Source of the DNA: Limnohabitans sp. MMS-10A-178
GTDB lineage: Bacteria > Pseudomonadota > Gammaproteobacteria > Burkholderiales > Burkholderiaceae_C
Direction: 5' to 3'
Length of the DNA stretch: 64,000 nucleotides
Assembly: GCF_003063375.1 (NCBI RefSeq)
Contig: NZ_NERY01000001.1
Span: forward strand, 868,001-932,000
Position 1 is the stretch's first letter; each line of letters opens with the position of its first letter. The position numbers and the translations under genes were made by a program. Below are positions 33,160 to 42,073 of this stretch, one piece after another. The notes under the pieces are model-generated. The model was not told the DNA's origin. It did no database searches and was given only the letters and a program-made list of their open reading frames with translations.

Positions 33160-34056
33160 ATGAATATCAAGCACTTGGAACACCTGCTGGCCCTGGCCGA
33201 TACCGGCTCGTTCAGCCGTGCTGCCGAGAAAATGTTCATCACCCAATCGGCTCTCAGCCGCAGCATTCAAAGCCTCGAGGACGATTTGGGCGGCAAGGTG
33301 CTGGACCGTATTGGCAAGCGCAATGAACTCACGCCTTTAGGTTTGGACGTGGTGTCCCGGGCACGGCATATTGTTAGGGATGCATCCGAGCTGCGCCACA
33401 GTGCCAAGCTACTCAAGGAAGGCGGCAGCGGCGCTATCAGCGTGGGCCTGGGCTCTGGCCCCGCTGCCTTGTTGATGGTGCCCCTGATGTGCACAGCCGC
33501 CTCTCAGCCAGGCATGCGGGTAGCCGTCACGCAAGGGCCAGTGGAGCTGCAGATTCAGCAGCTGCGCAGCCGCCAGATCGATGCCATGGTGGTGGACATG
33601 CACCGCGTGATACCGAGCGCTGACCTCAACATCGAATCCCTGGTCGAACTCAAGGCAGGCTTTGTGGTTCGTGACAAGCATCCTCTGGCCGGCAAGAAGT
33701 CAGTCAGCCTGTCAGAAGTGGTGCGCTTTCCAGTGGCCTGCATTCCGCTTTCGGATGAGGTGGCACGGTTACTTGTGGACCAATATGGCCTGCAGGCTAA
33801 CCCATCTGAAATGGTAGCCCTGCGATCCGACGATATCAACGGCCTGCTTGCCACTGTTGAGCAGACAGACGCGATCTATCTGGGGGTGATTGCAGCGGCA
33901 CGTGACCGTCTCAAGGACGGAAGCCTGGTGGAGCTGCCCCTCAAACCCCGTTTACAGGCCACGGCGCGATTTGCTTATGTGACGCTTGCTGGACGCACCG
34001 AAGCGCCGGCGATGGTCTATTTCCGCCAGTTCCTGCGTGCACATTTGAATGAATAG
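33160..34056 (+). CDS. LysR family transcriptional regulator
   Basis: 298 residues. The N-terminal helix-turn-helix is MNIKHLEHLLALADTGSFSRAAEKMFITQSALSRSIQSLE in outline, followed by a LysR effector domain (GAISVGLGSGPAALLMVPL). Divergent from the Bug/M20 operon with a 131-bp spacer, so it is the likely regulator of that operon. The shared high G+C content of these three genes supports a common, recent origin. Last gene of block B; junction module 2 begins 50 bp after its stop. Confidence 0.9.
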   Translation: MNIKHLEHLLALADTGSFSRAAEKMFITQSALSRSIQSLEDDLGGKVLDRIGKRNELTPLGLDVVSRARHIVRDASELRHSAKLLKEGGSGAISVGLGSGPAALLMVPLMCTAASQPGMRVAVTQGPVELQIQQLRSRQIDAMVVDMHRVIPSADLNIESLVELKAGFVVRDKHPLAGKKSVSLSEVVRFPVACIPLSDEVARLLVDQYGLQANPSEMVALRSDDINGLLATVEQTDAIYLGVIAAARDRLKDGSLVELPLKPRLQATARFAYVTLAGRTEAPAMVYFRQFLRAHLNE

Positions 34057-34105
34057 GAAGTGTTTGGCATGGCATCCCTCCATTGACCTAAATTGCGTCA
34101 ACGTT

Positions 34106-34228
34106 GCTTCCACATTTGCTTCCACACCTCCGTAGACCGCTTGTAACCTATTGATTTATATAGATTTTTATTTCTTGAGGCTGCTCATAATCCTTTGGTC
34201 CCAGGTTCAAGTCCTGGTGGGCCCACCA
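34106..34228 (+). repeat. Junction module 2 (attR-like) with tRNA-Ile2 3' half
   Basis: 123 bp with the same geometry: GCTTCCACA at 34106 and 34118 (3-bp gap), CGCTTGTAACCTATTGAT at 34138-34155, 28 bp, core CTCATAA 34184-34190, 3' half to CCA at 34228. The T stem is CCAGG/CCTGG, as in the intron-bearing tRNA. The spacers differ from module 1, whereas the motifs do not. Confidence 0.88.
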
Positions 34229-34241
34229 AAAAGTAAAAAAA

Positions 34242-34270
34242 ACTCTTGTCAGCGATGGCAGGGGTATTTT
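34242..34270 (+). terminator. Possible terminator behind tRNA 3' half 2
   Basis: ACTCTTGTC/GGCAGGGGT with several G-T pairs and a 6-nt loop, then ATTTT. Weak. Confidence 0.4.
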
Positions 34271-34312
34271 CATTTTATGAAATGACAAATTCCGACAAAA
34301 CATTACTAACAT

Positions 34313-34475
34313 TTATAAAAATTGACAGTCTGAACGATTTGAATTTTTTACCCACTCTGGTAACGTTTGTACTCTAACTCCTTCAAATTTAGCTGCATGG
34401 ACTATTGAGTCAAATTTGCCAAATGGAAAAATTAGGGTTTTACTAGAGCCTTTGATTGCTTGCAACACTGCGGCC
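34313..34475 (-). pseudogene. Possible decayed coding remnant
   Basis: On the minus strand a frame of about 50 codons reads like protein (for example TLIFPFGKFDSIVHAAKFEG and VRVQTLPEWVKNSN) and ends at TAA 34315. It has no start; an in-frame stop lies just upstream. I do not recognise the family. Apart from this, 34229-34529 shows nothing else. Confidence 0.3.
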
Positions 34476-34529
34476 TGCACGATGGCCAATCAAAAATGGC
34501 TCAATATTGCATTGATCATTTTCTTGTCA

Positions 34530-35093
34530 TCAGAGCTTCATGCTACTCAGTAGTTGGCCAGTAAATTCTTCAAACTGAGGGATCGGTCCTTGAGGGTCCT
34601 TTGCAAGCTCATCAATTCGGCGCAATGCTACGGCGTCCTTCCAGTAGGGTGACAACTGAAAGGCGACAACTTCAGCATCTGACATTGGGCCACCTTGGAG
34701 GGCCAAGCTTTCAACGGAGTCTTTCGATAACTTCGAAAAGTAGTCTGTTTCAACTGTACAAAGGTAGCGCTTGGCAGCCACATGAAGTCTGATGGGCTCT
34801 GTCACATTAGATCCAAAATAGCGTTCAAGCCAATTCGCCCCAATTTTCTCGTGGTGATCGTCAATGCCCAGCCCAGCAGGATGCTCGCCTAATGAATGCA
34901 CCATGTGGCCTATGTCGTGAAGCAATGCGGCCACTACCACTGAATCTAACAATCCTGCGGCGCGAGCATGGTAAGCAGACTGAACTGCATGGGCCAGCTG
35001 GTTGACAAGCGTTAAACCATAGAGCCCATTGGCGCGACCCGCATAAATCGATGTTAAATCGGCCAGTGCTAATTCTTGTTTGTTTGAAATCAT
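34530..35093 (-). CDS. phnZ: Phosphonate-degradation HD-domain oxygenase (PhnZ-like)
   Basis: 187 residues of the mixed-valent diiron HD oxygenase family associated with phosphonates. Iron-ligand histidines: His35 (NQLAHAVQ), His59-Asp60 (LLHDIGHM), His80/81 (GIDDHHEK), His104 with Lys108 (LHVAAKRY). PhnZ cleaves the C-P bond of 1-hydroxy-2-aminoethylphosphonate to glycine and phosphate. The usual acidic substrate residue about seven positions before the first His seems to be Thr28 here, so the substrate may differ. No PhnY oxygenase (the hydroxylating partner) is nearby. The start is ATG 35093, 17 bp after phnW. Confidence 0.8.
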   Translation of the reverse strand: MISNKQELALADLTSIYAGRANGLYGLTLVNQLAHAVQSAYHARAAGLLDSVVVAALLHDIGHMVHSLGEHPAGLGIDDHHEKIGANWLERYFGSNVTEPIRLHVAAKRYLCTVETDYFSKLSKDSVESLALQGGPMSDAEVVAFQLSPYWKDAVALRRIDELAKDPQGPIPQFEEFTGQLLSSMKL

Positions 35094-35109
35094 TGAGTTC
35101 TGATTTAAC

Positions 35110-36216
35110 TTAAATTGACGAGATGACTCCAAGGTCATGCAGCGTTCGAGCAGTGGCTTCTGTCGCTTTGAAAATGTCTTTGGCATCAATGGCCCCAATG
35201 CAACCTACCCGAAAAGTTTCAATTTGCGTGAGTTTGCCCGGATAAAGAATAAAGCCCTGTGCTTTTACCCCTTCGTATAACTTAGAGAATTGAAAATTGG
35301 GATGATCAGGCGAATGGAAAGTCACGATGATGGGAGCTTGAACGTCATCCGCTAAATAGGTACGCAAGCCAAGGGTTCTCATGCCCGCTACCAAGGCCGC
35401 ACAATTTTTTTGATACCTAGCATTGCGCGCACTGACGCCGCCTTCTTCATGGAACTGATCGAGTGCTGATCGCAAAGCAGCAACCACATGCGTTGGCGGT
35501 GTATACCGCCATTGACCTGTTTTTTGCATGTAGATCCATTGGTCATGCAAATCCAATGCAAGAGAGTGTGAATTGCTTTTGGCACTTTCTAGTACGTCTT
35601 GACGCACAATCACAAAACCCATACCAGGTACACCCTCAAGGCACTTTCCAGAGGCTGCAATGAGTGCGTCAATGGGTGTTGTGGTGAGGTCAATCGGAAT
35701 GGCTGCAAAGGAGCTCATGGCATCTACGATCAGGTGTCTTTTTTGTGCAGCCACCACAAGAGCAATGTCATGTAGTGGGTTCAAAATGCCAGCACTGGTT
35801 TCACAGTGCACCATGGCAACGTGCGTAATGCCTGGGTCTGCAATGAGGGCGGCCAGAATGCGATCTGGGCTTGCGGGTTCATCTTCTGCGTGCTCTAAAA
35901 CCACCACATCTTTTTTCTGATAGCCCAATATTCGCGCAATTCGCTGACAGTACGCGCCATTGCTAGGCACTAAAACTTTGCCAGTTTGGGGAACCAAGCT
36001 TCCCAGAGCAGCTTCTACGGCGAAAGTGCCGCTGCCTTGCATGGGGACGCACACATGGGTTGCTTGGCCCTTGACAATTTGAACGATGTCGTTACAAACC
36101 GATGCAGTTAATTGATTGAAAGAGACGTCCCAAGAACCCCAATCGGACAACATGGCTTCTTTGGTTCGAGCGGAGGTTGTTAAAGGTCCGGGCGTTAAAA
36201 GAATGGCTTGTGACAT
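35110..36216 (-). CDS. phnW: 2-aminoethylphosphonate-pyruvate transaminase
   Basis: 368 residues, PLP-dependent class V aminotransferase. The opening [25 protein letters not shown] is diagnostic for PhnW. The PLP lysine is in [19 protein letters not shown]. It converts 2-aminoethylphosphonate and pyruvate to phosphonoacetaldehyde and alanine, the first step of the block C pathway. It lies 9 bp after the alcohol dehydrogenase in the minus-strand phn operon. Confidence 0.95.
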   Translation of the reverse strand: MSQAILLTPGPLTTSARTKEAMLSDWGSWDVSFNQLTASVCNDIVQIVKGQATHVCVPMQGSGTFAVEAALGSLVPQTGKVLVPSNGAYCQRIARILGYQKKDVVVLEHAEDEPASPDRILAALIADPGITHVAMVHCETSAGILNPLHDIALVVAAQKRHLIVDAMSSFAAIPIDLTTTPIDALIAASGKCLEGVPGMGFVIVRQDVLESAKSNSHSLALDLHDQWIYMQKTGQWRYTPPTHVVAALRSALDQFHEEGGVSARNARYQKNCAALVAGMRTLGLRTYLADDVQAPIIVTFHSPDHPNFQFSKLYEGVKAQGFILYPGKLTQIETFRVGCIGAIDAKDIFKATEATARTLHDLGVISSI

Positions 36217-36225
36217 ACAGTTTCC

Positions 36226-37323
36226 TCAGGGAACAATGGCTGCACGCAGCACGCGTTGTGATGCTGCATCTGACATGGCTTGTGTGACTTCATCGAGTGA
36301 ATATTGCGCATCCACCAAGTCAGCAAAAGGATAGTGCACTTTATTTTTCACCACAAAATCCAATGCTTCAATCAAGTGCCGCGGGTGATAGTTGTGAACG
36401 CCGCGGAGAGTGATCATTTTTTTGACCAATCGGTTGGCATCTAGGGTGACGTTAGCGCCTGGACTGACCAAACCGGCAATGACGTAAGTGCCACCGATTC
36501 GTACCATTTCAATGCCCAAAGGGAGGGCGTCTGCAACGCCGCATACCTCGATGACAGCATCAGGCCCCTCAGGTTTACAGTGTGCCTCAATATCCTTCAG
36601 TAATTTTTGGGGGTCACTGCTGGCGTCTAAGGCAATGTCAACTCCGAATCGTTTTGATTGCTCGCAACGTTTCGGATTGACATCAAGCCCAATCACGGTG
36701 CGGGCGCCGCGAGACTTGGCCAAAGCAGCGCCATACAGTCCCAATAAGCCCAAGCCCTGAATGACTACCGTGCTGCCGAGTCGAATATTGGCGGCTTCTG
36801 TGACCGCGACCATGGTGGCGACACCGCAATTGACAGGGGTTGCTTCTGCGTCTGTGATGTCGTCTGGCAAACGCAAGATCCAAGATTTAGGTAGCACATA
36901 ACAATATTCAGCAAACCCACCATGATGATGGGGAGCGGTAGTGACCGCCATGTGGCCATACTTTTCAACGCCGTGAGACTTTTGGGGCAAATCCAGAACT
37001 TCTGAAAAGTAGTTTTCGCCTGGTATGAAGAACTCACTCCATGTAATTCGATCATTGACAGACAAGGGGTCGCCGCGCATATCGTGCGTTAAGCCTTCGC
37101 CAAGTGCCACGATTCGGCCCACAATTTCATGACCAAGAAGACCGGGGCATGGGCTGGGACGGTGGCCATGATAGGAGTGAATGTCTGACCTGCAGATGGT
37201 CGACATGCTGACTTTGACCAAGGCCTCGTTTGCGTGAGGTGCACGAATGGGATACGCCTGCACTTGGAAAGGTGTATTAGGCGCAGTGTAAACAGCAATT
37301 CGCCCAGAGGCTGGAATGGTCAT
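36226..37323 (-). CDS. Zinc-binding alcohol dehydrogenase associated with phosphonate catabolism
   Basis: 365 residues, medium-chain dehydrogenase. The structural/catalytic zinc features are STICRSDIHSYHGHRPSPCPGLLGHEIVG (Cys, His, Glu) and the Rossmann motif is VIQGLGLLGLYGAALAKSRGA. It matches the phosphonate-associated ADH group often found with PhnW and PhnA. It probably interconverts a hydroxyphosphonate or hydroxyethylphosphonate with phosphonoacetaldehyde. It overlaps phnA by 4 bp (ATGA), which indicates translational coupling. Confidence 0.85.
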   Translation of the reverse strand: MTIPASGRIAVYTAPNTPFQVQAYPIRAPHANEALVKVSMSTICRSDIHSYHGHRPSPCPGLLGHEIVGRIVALGEGLTHDMRGDPLSVNDRITWSEFFIPGENYFSEVLDLPQKSHGVEKYGHMAVTTAPHHHGGFAEYCYVLPKSWILRLPDDITDAEATPVNCGVATMVAVTEAANIRLGSTVVIQGLGLLGLYGAALAKSRGARTVIGLDVNPKRCEQSKRFGVDIALDASSDPQKLLKDIEAHCKPEGPDAVIEVCGVADALPLGIEMVRIGGTYVIAGLVSPGANVTLDANRLVKKMITLRGVHNYHPRHLIEALDFVVKNKVHYPFADLVDAQYSLDEVTQAMSDAASQRVLRAAIVP

Positions 37324-38576
37324 ACGCGGGCCGCTACGCCATTGATAGCAAAGTCGAATATGAAGTGGCTCTTGAGAGGGCCGTGTGCCGCTCTTTCAGC
37401 GTATTTCTGATTTAATGGCCGATTCAAAATGAAGGGCACGCGAGCTTCTGCCACTGCACCATGGCTGCGCAATCTGGCATCGTTTAGATTCGACAAGTCA
37501 TGGTCAGATACGCTGGCACCAATGACTGTGCCCGCATCGCCAATGACGACAACATCACCTTCACGGTCTGCGGGCAATTCAAATTGAAGACAAGCTTCAT
37601 CTTTGGTCAGCGCCAGTTCAACACCTTCAATCTCTTTGACTTTGGCAATGACTTCTTGCACGGTGAGCTTAGTGTCACGCATCCAGATGCGCACAAAACC
37701 ACCTAAGGCACCATGGTGACGCACAAAGGCATCCGTAATGGGGCAAATAACTTGGGTGGTGCCTTGACCAAACGCATGATCAAGCATGTCTTGGAGGTAA
37801 ATCACTTTTGGCGTGCCGTCTGGTAAAGACTTGTCATTCATGCCGTGATCTGCCGTCAAAGCTACAACGGCACCTAATTCAGAAAGGCGGCCGAATGCAT
37901 CATCGAGCCGCTTGTAAAACGTGTTTGAAACTTCATCACCAGGTGCGTACTTGTGTTGAATATAGTCGGTTAAAGATAAAAATAACAACTCAGGTTGATC
38001 ACGCTCAAGTAATTTAATACCAGCTTCAAGCACAAACAGAGACAGGTCCATGGAGTACATATCGGGTTGAGGCATGCCCACCAACTCGAGCACGTTGGCA
38101 ATGCCATTTTCTTCAAGAGTGCATTGACTTGCAAATTCTGAAGAGAAGCTCACATTGCCACGTGATAGGTCGAGGCCTTTTCCAAGTTGTTTGCGAAGTT
38201 TGTCTTTGGCGGTAATTGAAACCACTTTGGCGCCAGCATTGGCAAATGTGGCCAAGATGGTGGGGCTTCTGAGGAGTTCAGGACCCGTCATGACAACGGC
38301 TTCACCGTTTTCATTCAGATAGTAGTTGCCAGAAATGCCATGCACAGAGGGGGGTGCACCGGTAATTAGCGACATGTTGTTGGGGCAGGTAAAGCTAGGG
38401 ACGGTGCCATTGGCGATGCCCGAATAGCCCTCACGCATGAATTTCTCAATGTTGGGAAGGATGCCGTCTTTAAGGCCTTGTTCAATGTATGCAGGGTCAC
38501 CGCCGTCGATGCAGACTACAACGACAGGTTGATGCGGCCAGTTGTAACTGACGCCATTGAGTTCAAGTTTGTTCAT
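37320..38576 (-). CDS. phnA: Phosphonoacetate hydrolase
   Basis: 418 residues, alkaline phosphatase superfamily. Metal and nucleophile segments: VVVCIDGGDPAYIEQG (Asp), PSFTCPNNMSLITG (Thr nucleophile), LSLTDYIQHKYAPGDE and LTADHGMNDK (Asp-His). It hydrolyses phosphonoacetate to acetate and phosphate, the last step of the PhnW-PhnY-PhnA route. Unrelated to the E. coli gene also called phnA. It is 16 bp after phnE in the operon. Confidence 0.93.
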   Translation of the reverse strand: MNKLELNGVSYNWPHQPVVVVCIDGGDPAYIEQGLKDGILPNIEKFMREGYSGIANGTVPSFTCPNNMSLITGAPPSVHGISGNYYLNENGEAVVMTGPELLRSPTILATFANAGAKVVSITAKDKLRKQLGKGLDLSRGNVSFSSEFASQCTLEENGIANVLELVGMPQPDMYSMDLSLFVLEAGIKLLERDQPELLFLSLTDYIQHKYAPGDEVSNTFYKRLDDAFGRLSELGAVVALTADHGMNDKSLPDGTPKVIYLQDMLDHAFGQGTTQVICPITDAFVRHHGALGGFVRIWMRDTKLTVQEVIAKVKEIEGVELALTKDEACLQFELPADREGDVVVIGDAGTVIGASVSDHDLSNLNDARLRSHGAVAEARVPFILNRPLNQKYAERAAHGPLKSHFIFDFAINGVAARV

Positions 38577-38592
38577 TTGTAAATTTTAAAAA

Positions 38593-39384
38593 TCAAATAC
38601 TCCAGCGCCTAATTCGCGCTGAAATGACATCAACCAAGGACACGAAAACAATGATGATAAACAGTATTGCGGCAGTTTCTGCGTAATCAAAGCCGCGAAT
38701 TGATTCGTGAAGCACAACGCCAATACCTCCGGCGCCGACCATGCCCACAACAGAAGCCGAGCGAACATTGGATTCGAATCGGTAAAGAGAATAGGAGATC
38801 CAAAGGGGCAGTACTTGCGGAATGACGCCGTAGAGAATTTCTTCCAATGGATTTGCGCCAGTTGCCCTGACGCCTTCGACGGGTCGTGGGTCAATGGCTT
38901 CAACGGCTTCAGCAAATAGTTTGGCCAAGACACCCGTGGTGTGAATCCAAAGCGCCATCACACCTGCAAATGGACCTAACCCAACGGCCACAATGAACAG
39001 CATGGCAAACACCATTTCGTTGATGGCTCGAAAAGTATCCATGAGGCGGCGCACAGGTTGATAAACCCAAGCGGGCACAATGTTTTCAGAGCACAGCAAG
39101 CCTAAAGGAACGGCGCAAAAAATTGCCAACACAGTGCCCCAAATGGCAATGTGAACTGTGATAACCATCTCACTCAGGTAAATGCGCCAGTCGTGAAAAT
39201 TAGGGGGAAAAAATTCTTTGCTGAACACAGCCATATTGGCTGAGTCAGCAATGAGCGCCATTGGGCGTATTTCTGCACCTTGCCAGGACCATATGAGCAT
39301 CATCAATACAAGACCCCAAGCCAGCTGAGTTAACAAGCTGGTGGGTGGCGGTGTAAGCGAAATGTCTTTGATGGTGGTTTTCAT
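38593..39384 (-). CDS. phnE: Phosphonate ABC transporter permease
   Basis: 263 residues with about six membrane segments and the permease EAA-like loop ([23 protein letters not shown]). Residues [21 protein letters not shown] near the C-terminus are typical of PhnE. Together with PhnD (receptor) and PhnC (ATPase) it imports phosphonates across the inner membrane. Located between phnD and phnA on the same strand. Confidence 0.93.
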   Translation of the reverse strand: MKTTIKDISLTPPPTSLLTQLAWGLVLMMLIWSWQGAEIRPMALIADSANMAVFSKEFFPPNFHDWRIYLSEMVITVHIAIWGTVLAIFCAVPLGLLCSENIVPAWVYQPVRRLMDTFRAINEMVFAMLFIVAVGLGPFAGVMALWIHTTGVLAKLFAEAVEAIDPRPVEGVRATGANPLEEILYGVIPQVLPLWISYSLYRFESNVRSASVVGMVGAGGIGVVLHESIRGFDYAETAAILFIIIVFVSLVDVISARIRRWSI

Positions 39385-39414
39385 GGTCTTGGCAAGCGCA
39401 GATGAAGCCTCAAA

Positions 39415-40380
39415 TTATTTGGCTTTTGCCAAAGCTGCTAGCTTGGCATCGATGTCAGCAATCTTGGTTTGCTTTTCGGCGGCGGACATATTGACATCGG
39501 ACTCAAACTTCATGCGGTCTTTGAACAATTCGAGTTGACGGATGGGGATTAATTGGGCATCAGTGGACGCCTTGAAACCAGCCAAGCGATACATGTTCTT
39601 TAAGATTTCTTTTTCGCGGGCATCCTTACCATAACCAACGACGAAGTCTTGCACTTTCTTTTTCACATCAGAAGGCAAGTCTTTGCGCCAGACCAAAGGA
39701 TCACGAGGAATGAGGGGTGAAGTCCAGAGAATTCGAATTTGATCCATTTTCTCAGGTGATTTCTCCTTCATTTTCTCGGTCATTTCGCTGTTGCTGGTAG
39801 CGATGTCAACTTGTTTATTCAAAACAGCCAAGAAATTGCCTTCATGATTGGAGGAGCGCATCACTCTGAAATGCGTTTTGGGATCCAATTTATTGAGTGT
39901 AAAAACATAATAGGTTGGGACCAATGTGCCTGATGTGGAAGAAGGGTCGCCAATTCCAAATGAGTATTGTTTGCCATTCTGTAAAACTTGATCAAGCGTT
40001 TTAACGGCTGAATCTTTGTGTGTGATCAAGTAGGAGTAGTAGCCTGGCGTACCGTCTAAGTCCACAAACTGAGCAAAAACTTCGCCTTGTGAGCGATCGA
40101 CTGCATCGATCGCTGATTTGTTGCCGTACCAGGCAAGTTGTACTTTGTTAAAGCGCTGAGCTTCAATAACGCCAGCGTAGTCTGTGGCGTAGAAGCCATT
40201 GATTTTAATGCCAGTGGCTTTGGTCATGTCTTGCAAAAACGGTTCCCACATTTGTCTCATCGCACCCGCTTTTTCGGTTGCAATGATGCCAAAGTTGAGT
40301 TCCTTGATGTCTGAAGCGCTGGCAAGGGTGGCAGCACTGATGGCCAAGGCCGAGAGAAGGGTCTTCATGGTTTTGAGCAT
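39415..40380 (-). CDS. phnD: Phosphonate ABC transporter substrate-binding protein
   Basis: 321 residues with signal peptide (cleavage near LASASDI). The mature part has LNFGIIATEKAGAMRQMWEPFLQDM and FYATDYAGVIEAQRFNKVQLAWYG, PhnD signatures that include the ligand-binding Tyr and Ser/Thr loop GDPSSTSGTLVPTYYVF. It captures 2-AEP or related phosphonates in the periplasm. Confidence 0.93.
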   Translation of the reverse strand: MLKTMKTLLSALAISAATLASASDIKELNFGIIATEKAGAMRQMWEPFLQDMTKATGIKINGFYATDYAGVIEAQRFNKVQLAWYGNKSAIDAVDRSQGEVFAQFVDLDGTPGYYSYLITHKDSAVKTLDQVLQNGKQYSFGIGDPSSTSGTLVPTYYVFTLNKLDPKTHFRVMRSSNHEGNFLAVLNKQVDIATSNSEMTEKMKEKSPEKMDQIRILWTSPLIPRDPLVWRKDLPSDVKKKVQDFVVGYGKDAREKEILKNMYRLAGFKASTDAQLIPIRQLELFKDRMKFESDVNMSAAEKQTKIADIDAKLAALAKAK

Positions 40381-40424
40381 GTTTTTCCTAAATAGAAGTA
40401 GTTGAGGGGAGGGGAGAGGGGGAA

Positions 40425-41261
40425 TTAAAAGTTTGCAGTGGGAAATAAATGAGGTGGGTTCTTGGCTTGAAAACCAAATAACGCATCAGGTGGCGTTGCA
40501 AAGAGCTCAGAGGCGCTGCTGCCGTATAGCTCGGCCAATAATTCGGGCGTGAGTGCCGCAGACGGTCCGTCGTAAACCACGCGACCGGCATTCAGTGCAA
40601 TGGTTCGTGGGCAATATCGAACTGCAAACTCCACCTGGTGAAGGGACACCAGAACGGTGCATTTGTTGTCACGATTCATTTGTTGCAGAAGGTCCATGAC
40701 CTTTCTTGAAGACTCTGGGTCTAAGGAGGCAATGGGTTCGTCAGCCAAAATGACGCGGGCCTTTTGAACCAAACACCTTGCCAATGCAGCCCTTTGCTGC
40801 TGGCCGCCAGAAAGGGTGGCAGCACGTTGCCAAGCGGTTTGCTCTATGCCCACTGATGAAAGTGCTTCCAGTGCTTTTTGACGCTGCTCAACGCTAAATT
40901 GCATGAACAGACTGCGCCACCAAGGTGTTTCGTAAAGTAGTCCGATTAACACATTGGTAATGACAGGAAGCCTGTTAACCAAATTAAATTGCTGAAAGAC
41001 AAATCCAACACGACTTCTGACTTGCTTATAGCCAGCCTTGAGCTTTCCGTTAGATTGAACGGTTTGACCCAATACATCAATCTCGCCGCTATTGGATGTC
41101 ACAAAGCCTGGCAAGTGCCTGAGAAGCGTTGACTTCCCAGAACCTGACGCACCAAGTAAGGCCACCATTTCACCTTCTTCAATTTGAATGGACACCTTGT
41201 CCAAAGCTTGACAGTTGGCAAACGATTTACTTAACTCTCGAGTGACGACCGCATAAGGCAT
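40425..41261 (-). CDS. phnC: Phosphonate ABC transporter ATP-binding protein
   Basis: 278 residues with Walker A (LLGASGSGKSTLLRHL), the Q-loop FVFQQFNL, ABC signature (LSGGQQQRAALARCL) and Walker B (VILADEPIASLDPES). It powers PhnDE. I take ATG 41261 (MPYAVVTRELSKSF). The frame is open to a TTG at 41318, but that would start inside a palindrome likely to be the operator. First gene of the minus-strand phn operon, divergent from the GntR regulator. Confidence 0.93.
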   Translation of the reverse strand: MPYAVVTRELSKSFANCQALDKVSIQIEEGEMVALLGASGSGKSTLLRHLPGFVTSNSGEIDVLGQTVQSNGKLKAGYKQVRSRVGFVFQQFNLVNRLPVITNVLIGLLYETPWWRSLFMQFSVEQRQKALEALSSVGIEQTAWQRAATLSGGQQQRAALARCLVQKARVILADEPIASLDPESSRKVMDLLQQMNRDNKCTVLVSLHQVEFAVRYCPRTIALNAGRVVYDGPSAALTPELLAELYGSSASELFATPPDALFGFQAKNPPHLFPTANF

Positions 41262-41312
41262 GAAAATATCGCTGTCATTGAATTGCAATGAAGCAAGCTT
41301 AGAATTCCAATG

Positions 41313-41328
41313 TGTCAAATTGTTGACA
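41313..41328. promoter_or_regulatory. Palindromic operator in the divergent phn promoter region
   Basis: TGTCAA and TTGACA around ATTG, in the 120-bp spacer between phnC and the GntR gene. On the plus strand TTGACA (41323-41328) is also a good -35, with TTTAAT at 41347-41352. The site therefore sits on the promoter, as expected for a GntR/FCD repressor. Confidence 0.55.
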
Positions 41329-41381
41329 ATCTACGATTCAGTGCAATTTAATTTGATTGATTGAAATTCAGTGACAAACTT

Positions 41382-42056
41382 ATGACATTTTCTAGAAACT
41401 TGGGCGTGCTCAAACAAAACTCCTTACCCTCATTGGTTCAAGATGAGCTTGAACTCATGTTTCGGAAAGGTAAATTCACACCTGGGCATCCACTGCGAGA
41501 GGCAACACTGGCCACCCAGTTGGGTGTATCGCGTGGACCCATTCGTGAAGCATTTCGTTCATTGGAAGAAAAGGGTTTGGTCACGGTTGAAAAGAACCGA
41601 GGTGTATTTGTACGCGTCATTACGGCACAAGAAGCAGACGATATTTTTGAGGTGCGTACTGCGCTTGAAAAAATCATTGTGTCCCGCATTGCAAAAGCGC
41701 CAGATTGCCTGCATAACTCGGGCCTACCGCAACTTCTAAGCAAAGCCACTAAGTTGGCTGCCAAAGCTGATTTTTCAGCTTGTCATGCTTTGAACATTCA
41801 GTTTCACGAACGATTGGCTGAGTTGGCTGGCAATCACACACTTCTCAATACCTATCGCCGCTTGGTCAATGAACTGTCCTTGTTTCGTCAGCAGGCGCAT
41901 GCCCGTCAAGCCGATGCCTCCAGCTTAAAGCAGTCGGTTGAAGACCACAAAGCCTTGCTTGAAGCGCTATTGATAGGGGATCAAAAAAAAGCCCTTAAAG
42001 TACTCAAATTGCATGTGGATGAAAGTCGAAAACGTTTGCAACATATTCTTTCTTAA
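41382..42056 (+). CDS. GntR family regulator, phosphonate-utilisation associated
   Basis: 224 residues. The N-terminal winged helix (PLREATLATQLGVSRGPIREAFRSLEEKGLVTVEKNRGVFV in outline) is of GntR type, and the C-terminal all-helical FCD domain contains metal-binding residues (ALNIQFHERLAELAGN, VEDHKALLEALL). Position at the head of the phnY/DMT transcript and divergent from phnCDE fits the phosphonate-associated GntR group. ATG 41382 chosen over an in-frame TTG seven codons earlier. Confidence 0.88.
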   Translation: MTFSRNLGVLKQNSLPSLVQDELELMFRKGKFTPGHPLREATLATQLGVSRGPIREAFRSLEEKGLVTVEKNRGVFVRVITAQEADDIFEVRTALEKIIVSRIAKAPDCLHNSGLPQLLSKATKLAAKADFSACHALNIQFHERLAELAGNHTLLNTYRRLVNELSLFRQQAHARQADASSLKQSVEDHKALLEALLIGDQKKALKVLKLHVDESRKRLQHILS

Positions 42057-42073
42057 CCTGAGAACTAAAATTG

